NCBI GenBank assembly: GCA_002722735.1
Contig: PBMR01000014.1
Coordinates: 1-64,000 of the forward strand
From: Methanobacteriota archaeon
GTDB lineage: Archaea; Thermoplasmatota; Poseidoniia; Poseidoniales; Thalassarchaeaceae
DNA: 64,000 nt
Direction of reading: 5' to 3'
The notes beneath the pieces were generated by a model. The model saw only the letters and a list, made by a program, of their open reading frames with translations. It ran no database searches and was not told the DNA's origin. The translations under genes and the position numbers were made by a program. Position 1 is the first letter of the stretch. Every line of letters starts with the position of its first letter. Positions 59,501 through 64,000 of the stretch are shown here, piece by piece.

Positions 59501-60131
59501 TCGGCAGGGGGCATAGGCGAGAAGCCTCGCGCGGAAAGTCTGCAGGTGCACCACTTTTCCGAGGGGGATCTATGCGAACCGGTGCGCGCGCATGACAGAT
59601 GCGAGTGGTGACGCGCATGAGGACGGGTAGGTTGCAAGCTTCTGAGAGCGCGAATGCATCGCGCGCCATATCATGAGCAGCCTGCGGGGTATCGGGGTCA
59701 ATACAAGGCATATGCCACGCCTTTGCTAATTGGCGCTGGTCCTGCTCGTTCGGCGAGGTGTGGCAACCGGGGTCACCCGCGCTGACTATGAGCAGCCCGG
59801 CACCAACTCCGACATACGGCATCGTGGCAGCGGGATCGGCTGCCACATTGAGTCCCAGATGCTTCATGCTGGTGATGCTGCGCACACCTGATAGAGCAGC
59901 GGCGTGGGCTACCTCAAGGGCGATTTTCTCGTTTACACTGTATTCTTGAACTACCTCACCGCTCTGAGCGATGGCAGCGAATCCGTCCCCAATCTCACTA
60001 GCGGGGGTACCGGGATAACCACTTGCGAATCCCACCCCCGCGGCTCGTGCCCCGGCAACAATCGCTTCATTCCCAAGCAGCAAGCGGGCAGGTGGAATTT
60101 GTTCTGAGGTGCTGTGACTATCCGAATCCAA
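56577..60131 (-). CDS. Multidomain fusion: IorA (TPP 2-oxoacid oxidoreductase) + GltD-like FAD/NAD(P) oxidoreductase + C-terminal 4Fe-4S ferredoxin domain
   Basis: IorA: GNEAIVAGARAAGVGFASGYPGTPASEI...CAGCPHRGSYLAM...FNDIGCYTLGYGPP...FVGDSTFYHAGMPGLANIV. GltD: CATACPLNICIQGYVGLAAAGDF...VAVIGAGPAGLAAAHDLAAAGY...VVVGGGDAAIDA...LFVAGDLCGGPRTVVEALASGRRAA. Ferredoxin: CHFCSSCANCSACLEILDCPA...CTGCRVCADLCPNGAI. Confidence 0.9.
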   Translation of the reverse strand: MDSDSHSTSEQIPPARLLLGNEAIVAGARAAGVGFASGYPGTPASEIGDGFAAIAQSGEVVQEYSVNEKIALEVAHAAALSGVRSITSMKHLGLNVAADPAATMPYVGVGAGLLIVSAGDPGCHTSPNEQDQRQLAKAWHMPCIDPDTPQAAHDMARDAFALSEACNLPVLMRVTTRICHARAPVRIDPPRKSGAPADFPREASRLCPLPSNARRMRGEIEGRLATAQEWAERPSFARTWSPQSQTEGEEPLLLISSGAPAWLLRDNLEQLSQNRQLPPIVLLTLGVVHPFPDAPVLDLLAGSSKLLVVEEGSPFLEEEVRLLAQIHGWEGEIHGMLDGWLPSHGELDAPTLVATLDRYFSPNKIGSEGNGRASDPQNGAITHNSGKLEVPMRPPILCAGCPHRGSYLAMRMILGPKPLCFNDIGCYTLGYGPPFDAAQSVLSMGSSLSQASVVSRLTGERTVAFVGDSTFYHAGMPGLANIVEQNDDVLVVVLDNRTTAMTGFQPSPTSEGGLSGEKGTQDLVSADDVMEEPIPLVTGLSQEQNIADVCRALGVAQVEVVEALNLPAMAAAFRNAWSSSGPTVLVATDPCPIYENRMNSSPLPLFQVDSGRCRHCAHSCASNLHCGVDIRVPYEQELVRRRQESPPPTEDLLTIPDQTPCATACPLNICIQGYVGLAAAGDFDGSLATIHQRTPFPAVLSHVCHHPCETVCVKAGSADGSIPINQIKRLTVDSVIARDGGLPPLTPVDSNGVSVAVIGAGPAGLAAAHDLAAAGYRVNLHDRDERAGGLLAHAIPPARLPRDKLEMEIKRVLDLGIAFHGGSQLGVDTSLSDLLTKNAGVILALGASKGMVPDIEGLPAAGIESALELLRRLARGEQQLESLEGLDVVVVGGGDAAIDAVRSSQLGGARSTTLVYRRRREDMPAASEEIEIAMGDGLEFISGSIVERVSTDADELHTLYLADSSLVEGTQSPKQLQCNRLFFAIGQSFDLPSELENLGLAVNSDGSLVCNHSDGHVSSSSATGSDRLFVAGDLCGGPRTVVEALASGRRAAAGLDRLLSTSGVVDEPLIQLDFLDSEGPVLHSNGSVDALGEPDDRGRQHSTVEVHTPAHQYPAELDSVTLMAAAHACHFCSSCANCSACLEILDCPAIEEVNGSAHIIEDLCTGCRVCADLCPNGAIVEVTR

Positions 60132-60140
60132 TCTCTCACC

Positions 60141-62153
60141 TCATTTATGGCAGAACTCAGCTGGGCTGCGTGGGCCGTGCTGGAGGAAGTTCTCTAGCCC
60201 AATGTGCATGTCTTCTGTCTCATAGCAATCTCCGAAGGCACTAACTTCCAATTCCAATCCCTCTGCCAAGGACATCTTCCACCCATCCTCGACCGTACGA
60301 ACCAGAATCTTGTCGATCAGACGACTACGGTGCCCGATGTCAATCTCTACATCGAAAGCTGTTGGCTGTTGTGGTTCGGTGGGTAGGTGATTGGCTCGAG
60401 TCTTCTGCCCCAATAGTGCCTCAAGATGAGTGAAGGCGGAGGGGAGGAACGGCTGCTCGACGAGCCCATCGACGAGCCCCGATGCCAACGCGTCTTCTGC
60501 GCTCATAACACGCCCTGTTCTCATCATCTCCAGCGCTGGCCCCAGTCCGATGAGTCGTGGTAGCCTCTGGGTGCCGCCTGCCCCGGGAATGATGCCTAGG
60601 TTGGTCTCGGGCGCTGCAGCAAGAAGCGGGAGCCCAACAGGAGCGAGTCGTGCAGTGCAGGCAAGAGCAAGTTCCAAGCCACCACCAAAAGCCAGACCGT
60701 TGAGAAGCGCCACGACTGGTTTGGGACCGGATGCTATTGCATGGAAGGCCGCTTGTGTGCGCCTGCTGATTGCTTCGGCCCCCTCCCTGCTTTCTAACCC
60801 GGCCAGCATGTCGATATCTGCTCCGCTGACGAAGGCCTTGGTACCAAATCCGGTCAGTACCACTGCACGAACCAATGGGTCGGTCTGAGCGGTATTGAGC
60901 GCCTTCTCCAGTTGTTCTAGGACCAACTCATTCAGCGCATTAAGCTGCAGTGGCCGCCGGATGGTGATGATGGCGAATTCGCCTTCACATCGTGAATGCA
61001 CGTAGCTGGGCGGAGGAGCGGTTCCAGAAGCGATCCATTCGCGAATGCATCTCGCGCGTGGCAAATCAGGCCAACGGTTCTCCGCCAGCCTCATAGCCTG
61101 CTCGACACCATCGGCACTGAGTCGACGGAATATTGTCTGAGGCGAATCGATGACTAACGCAATCTCGATTCCAGATTCAAGATCAGAGGCTGAGAGAACC
61201 CCCGCATCGATAATCTCGCCGCATAGAGCTAGATACGCACCATGGAAGAGGGGCAGCACTGCATCACGTTGCTTAGCAGACAAATCGACGGTTTCACCTC
61301 GTTTGGCAGTGTCCCACCTCTCTCCGCTGGCAACCATCTGGTCAAGCAGGGCCGGTGGCTTGTACCAAGGGGAGATCTCAGAACCCATTCTTGCCAATCC
61401 CTTGGCTGTGATCGGGTTTCCTCCAGTCAGATTCATTGCTGTGAACGGGCCGACTACCAACCCAAGAGCCTCACAGGCCAGTCGGTCAACCTGACGCGGC
61501 TCCCCCATTCCCGAAGCGACTAGTTCAGTCGCCACCTGCACCAAGCCCTCAAAGATTGGATCGATGGCATACCCATAGCGACTATTGACCCTGAAGGGCA
61601 CCTTACCTATCGTTTCGTACATCGACAAAAGACGCTGCAAGGCCTCTTCGGCAAAGTTGGGATGAGGTACGAGTTCCACTACTCGATTACGCTCTGCAGG
61701 GAAGAAGTAGTGGATGACAAGACATCTCTCAGGATGCGGGGTTGCTGAGAAAATCTCCTCAGGAGTGAGGTGTGATGAATTGCTGGCTAGGACTGCATTG
61801 GGTGAGAGCAGTTCACCCAGTCGAACCATTATCTGGTGCTTGATACCCACTTCCTCGGTGGCCGCTTCGATAACCAAATCGGCACCAGCGAGTTCAGTGA
61901 CATCTTCGGTGAAGTGCAGGGATGCAAGCATCTTGTCGACCGCTGCTTGGCGAAAGGCCCCGCTCTTGACCCCCATGTCCAACTTCCGCTCGATCTTCTC
62001 TCGGCCGCGTTCCAGTGCCGAAGCATCGATGTCCTGCACGATGACCCGGCTGCTTTGATCGACTAGGGCCTTGGCGAAATGCAATGCAATATCGGGGCCA
62101 ATCTGCCCACTACCAACCACCCCAACAGTACCTAACCACTTCGTCGGATGCAT
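60141..62153 (-). CDS. Fused 3-hydroxyacyl-CoA dehydrogenase (N) / enoyl-CoA hydratase (C)
   Basis: VGVVGSGQIGPDIALHFAKA...ASNSSHLTPEEIF...HYFFPAERNRVVELVP (HCDH); GFGTKAFVSGADIDMLAGL...LNGLAFGGGLELALACTARLA (ECH). Confidence 0.92.
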   Translation of the reverse strand: MHPTKWLGTVGVVGSGQIGPDIALHFAKALVDQSSRVIVQDIDASALERGREKIERKLDMGVKSGAFRQAAVDKMLASLHFTEDVTELAGADLVIEAATEEVGIKHQIMVRLGELLSPNAVLASNSSHLTPEEIFSATPHPERCLVIHYFFPAERNRVVELVPHPNFAEEALQRLLSMYETIGKVPFRVNSRYGYAIDPIFEGLVQVATELVASGMGEPRQVDRLACEALGLVVGPFTAMNLTGGNPITAKGLARMGSEISPWYKPPALLDQMVASGERWDTAKRGETVDLSAKQRDAVLPLFHGAYLALCGEIIDAGVLSASDLESGIEIALVIDSPQTIFRRLSADGVEQAMRLAENRWPDLPRARCIREWIASGTAPPPSYVHSRCEGEFAIITIRRPLQLNALNELVLEQLEKALNTAQTDPLVRAVVLTGFGTKAFVSGADIDMLAGLESREGAEAISRRTQAAFHAIASGPKPVVALLNGLAFGGGLELALACTARLAPVGLPLLAAAPETNLGIIPGAGGTQRLPRLIGLGPALEMMRTGRVMSAEDALASGLVDGLVEQPFLPSAFTHLEALLGQKTRANHLPTEPQQPTAFDVEIDIGHRSRLIDKILVRTVEDGWKMSLAEGLELEVSAFGDCYETEDMHIGLENFLQHGPRSPAEFCHK

Positions 62154-62489
62154 TTTTCGACCTCATTTCCGTCTTCGATTAGTCATGAGCAGGGTCTTGG
62201 AGCAATATTGGAAGGTTCACATGCCGTATCTCTTCGGTGCGGCCAACGACCAACATCTCACCGATTGTGTACGTACTGAATTTCCATATTAACTCATCTG
62301 GCCCACCTCCTGATGGTCTTCGAGGGCAGGGCCACCCTCTCAAACGCCAGTTGAGATTTGAAGGGGCCTAGTTGGGAAATACTGAGGCGGCACCGTGTTG
62401 ATCTGATATCGGTGAACTAAGTTCAATAGGGGGTGAATGGGAATGTTATCTAAGGGGCGTGCGCCTCACTGACCACGAACGGTGGAACG

Positions 62490-62942
62490 ATGGACAGCGG
62501 TGGTGAGCAGTCGATGCCAGACGGGGACGGAGAATTCTGCGAAGTGGTCAATCCCAAATCTTGGCCCCGGCCACGCGGATATTCCAATGGGATCCTCTGC
62601 CCTTCCGGTGGACGCATACTGATGCTCGCCGGGCAAGTCGGATGGGATTCCAGTGAGAAAATGGTAGTAGGGGGCTTCGTGGCACAGTTCCACCAAGCAC
62701 TGCTGAATATCCGCAGCATCGTAGAAGCAGCGGGGGGGGAGGCACACAACGTGGTCCGCATCCTCGGCCTACTCGGTGACAAGCGGGACTATCTGGACAA
62801 TTTGAAGGAGATTGGATCTACGTGGAGGGAAGTCTTCGGAGGCCATTACCCCGCGATGTCCTTCGTTGAAGTCGCCGGTTTCGTTGAAGAGGGCGCACTG
62901 CTTGAACTACAGGCGGATGCGTGGTTACCCTCGGCTGAGTGA
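62490..62942 (+). CDS. RidA/YjgF family protein
   Basis: YSNGILCPSGGRILMLAGQVGWDS...FVAQFHQALLNIRSIVEAAGGEAHNVVRILGLLGDKRDY. Confidence 0.85.
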   Translation: MDSGGEQSMPDGDGEFCEVVNPKSWPRPRGYSNGILCPSGGRILMLAGQVGWDSSEKMVVGGFVAQFHQALLNIRSIVEAAGGEAHNVVRILGLLGDKRDYLDNLKEIGSTWREVFGGHYPAMSFVEVAGFVEEGALLELQADAWLPSAE

Positions 62943-62966
62943 TTTGTGGAAGCGCATTCGCCGATT

Positions 62967-63329
62967 CTAGTAGTGACCAACCATGGCCCGACATCGCTCG
63001 ATCAGAGCAGGCATTTCGTCAATGACTGAGTCGGCATCCTCAGTGAAGCGTAGAGTCCCCTTTCCTGTTTTCCTCGGTTTGAGTACGGCTGGTAGGATTT
63101 CTGGATGGTAATAGAGTGGTAGGAGGTAGACGCCCACATGACTGCGCTGAATCCTCACAGTGGCGAATGGCCGACCAGCCCCTGTCTCGATTCGCAGGTC
63201 ACCGGGCTCGTCCATGATGACTGGCATCCCGATGGAGGCCTCTTGGATGATAGTGGAGAGTTTGGCCCACAGAAAGAGGAGACTGTCGTTCTTCATCGCT
63301 TGGCCCTCTCCCCGCCGGGCCATACACAC
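62967..63329 (-). CDS. Conserved-looking small protein of unknown function (DUF1801-like by eye)
   Basis: ORF on the same strand as, and 6 nt downstream of, the HTH gene; LRFTEDADSVIDEMPALIERCRAM tail. Family guess weak. Confidence 0.5.
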   Translation of the reverse strand: MCMARRGEGQAMKNDSLLFLWAKLSTIIQEASIGMPVIMDEPGDLRIETGAGRPFATVRIQRSHVGVYLLPLYYHPEILPAVLKPRKTGKGTLRFTEDADSVIDEMPALIERCRAMVGHY

Positions 63330-63335
63330 TATTGC

Positions 63336-63995
63336 TCATTGCTTAGGGCTCTGTCTGCGTACGGACTCTGCGAATTCCCCGATAATCTGCTTCTCTATTA
63401 GGTGAATCAATTCGCACATCGTAGATTTCGAGACCCCCGCCAGTACCGCTAGATTAGTCAGTGTGATCCTCCGGGGGGACTCGTAGTATCCATGCTTCAC
63501 AGCAAGATCGAAGACCTCTCTCTGACGCACGGTCAGCAAACGGGATGACGTATCCTTGGACAGGGAGTGAATTCTGTGTGGCAGGCCACTTTCCTTGAGA
63601 TTCCTAACTAGGTTGACCACGTGCTCATGATCAGTCGAGAACTCCCACTCGACCCATCCATCACGAGCATCGAATGGCGTCTGTGGAACCACTTCAGCAT
63701 CGATGAGGGGCCGTAGAAAACCACCTCCACCTTTAGATATAGTAACGGCAAACTCGAACCTGTCAGACTCTTCGGCGAAGTATGTGACCGATTCGATTCC
63801 GGGATGCCCCTCCAAGCTCTCCATGCACGCATCAATGCCATCTCCGCTGACGGTCCCCTGAGCAGACCCCCGCCCCCTTGGCAGGGGCATGTGCTCTCTT
63901 ATCCTGATTGTGACGTTATTGTTCTCTCGGGTGATGTCTCCAGCCCAGTGGCCATCTGGGAGGCGAATGGAAATCAGAAGATGCTGAATATCCAC
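63336..63995 (-). CDS. Transcriptional regulator, bacterio-opsin activator (Bat) HTH_10 family
   Basis: LTVRQREVFDLAVKHGYYESPRRITLTNLAVLAGVSKSTMCELIHLIEKQII; variable N-terminal sensory region; the ORF reaches the window edge, so it may be 5'-truncated. Confidence 0.85.
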   Translation of the reverse strand: MDIQHLLISIRLPDGHWAGDITRENNNVTIRIREHMPLPRGRGSAQGTVSGDGIDACMESLEGHPGIESVTYFAEESDRFEFAVTISKGGGGFLRPLIDAEVVPQTPFDARDGWVEWEFSTDHEHVVNLVRNLKESGLPHRIHSLSKDTSSRLLTVRQREVFDLAVKHGYYESPRRITLTNLAVLAGVSKSTMCELIHLIEKQIIGEFAESVRRQSPKQ

Positions 63996-64000
63996 TCCGT

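Noticed and set aside
1-64000. CRISPR arrays, rRNA/tRNA genes, IS elements or prophage modules
   Set aside because: No direct-repeat arrays, transposase, integrase, rRNA blocks or convincing tRNA found on reading; tRNA scanning by eye is not exhaustive.

Overview
The window reads as a gene-dense chromosomal segment from an archaeon. The evidence is ABCE1/RLI, archaeal primase PriS, archaeal-type triosephosphate isomerase, a PGF-CTERM-like tail and a Bat-type HTH_10 regulator; I guess Thermoplasmatota, which is inference only. Four blocks stand out. (1) 26-12954: an anaerobic respiration locus with a Ric/ScdA di-iron protein, two divergent choice-of-anchor-V-like secreted proteins, narGHJI, two tandem narK transporters and a hemerythrin. 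(2) 13030-31978: mostly housekeeping genes (ppk2, tpiA, priS, SF2 helicase, sucCD, two squalene/phytoene synthases, RLI, grpE), plus a Rieske oxygenase and a pectinacetylesterase-like lipoprotein. (3) 32214-42260, + strand: an apparently complete class I ATP-dependent benzoyl-CoA reductase pathway (bcrCBAD, dch, had, oah, SDR, thiolase), with an embedded hemerythrin and a small uncharacterised protein coupled to bcrD. (4) 62153-42312, - strand: an 11-gene, tightly overlapping operon with a fused HAD/ECH, an IorA-GltD-ferredoxin fusion, IorB, HyuA, HyuB, acyl-CoA dehydrogenase, an atypical thiolase, a B12-domain-first mutase, a rearranged xanthine-dehydrogenase-family enzyme and a CoA-transferase. 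The most interesting signal is that the nar divergent promoter and the bcr promoter carry the same palindrome (CGAACATGTTCG-like). This suggests one regulator couples nitrate respiration to anaerobic aromatic-ring degradation. All calls come from reading the sequence; no database search was run.
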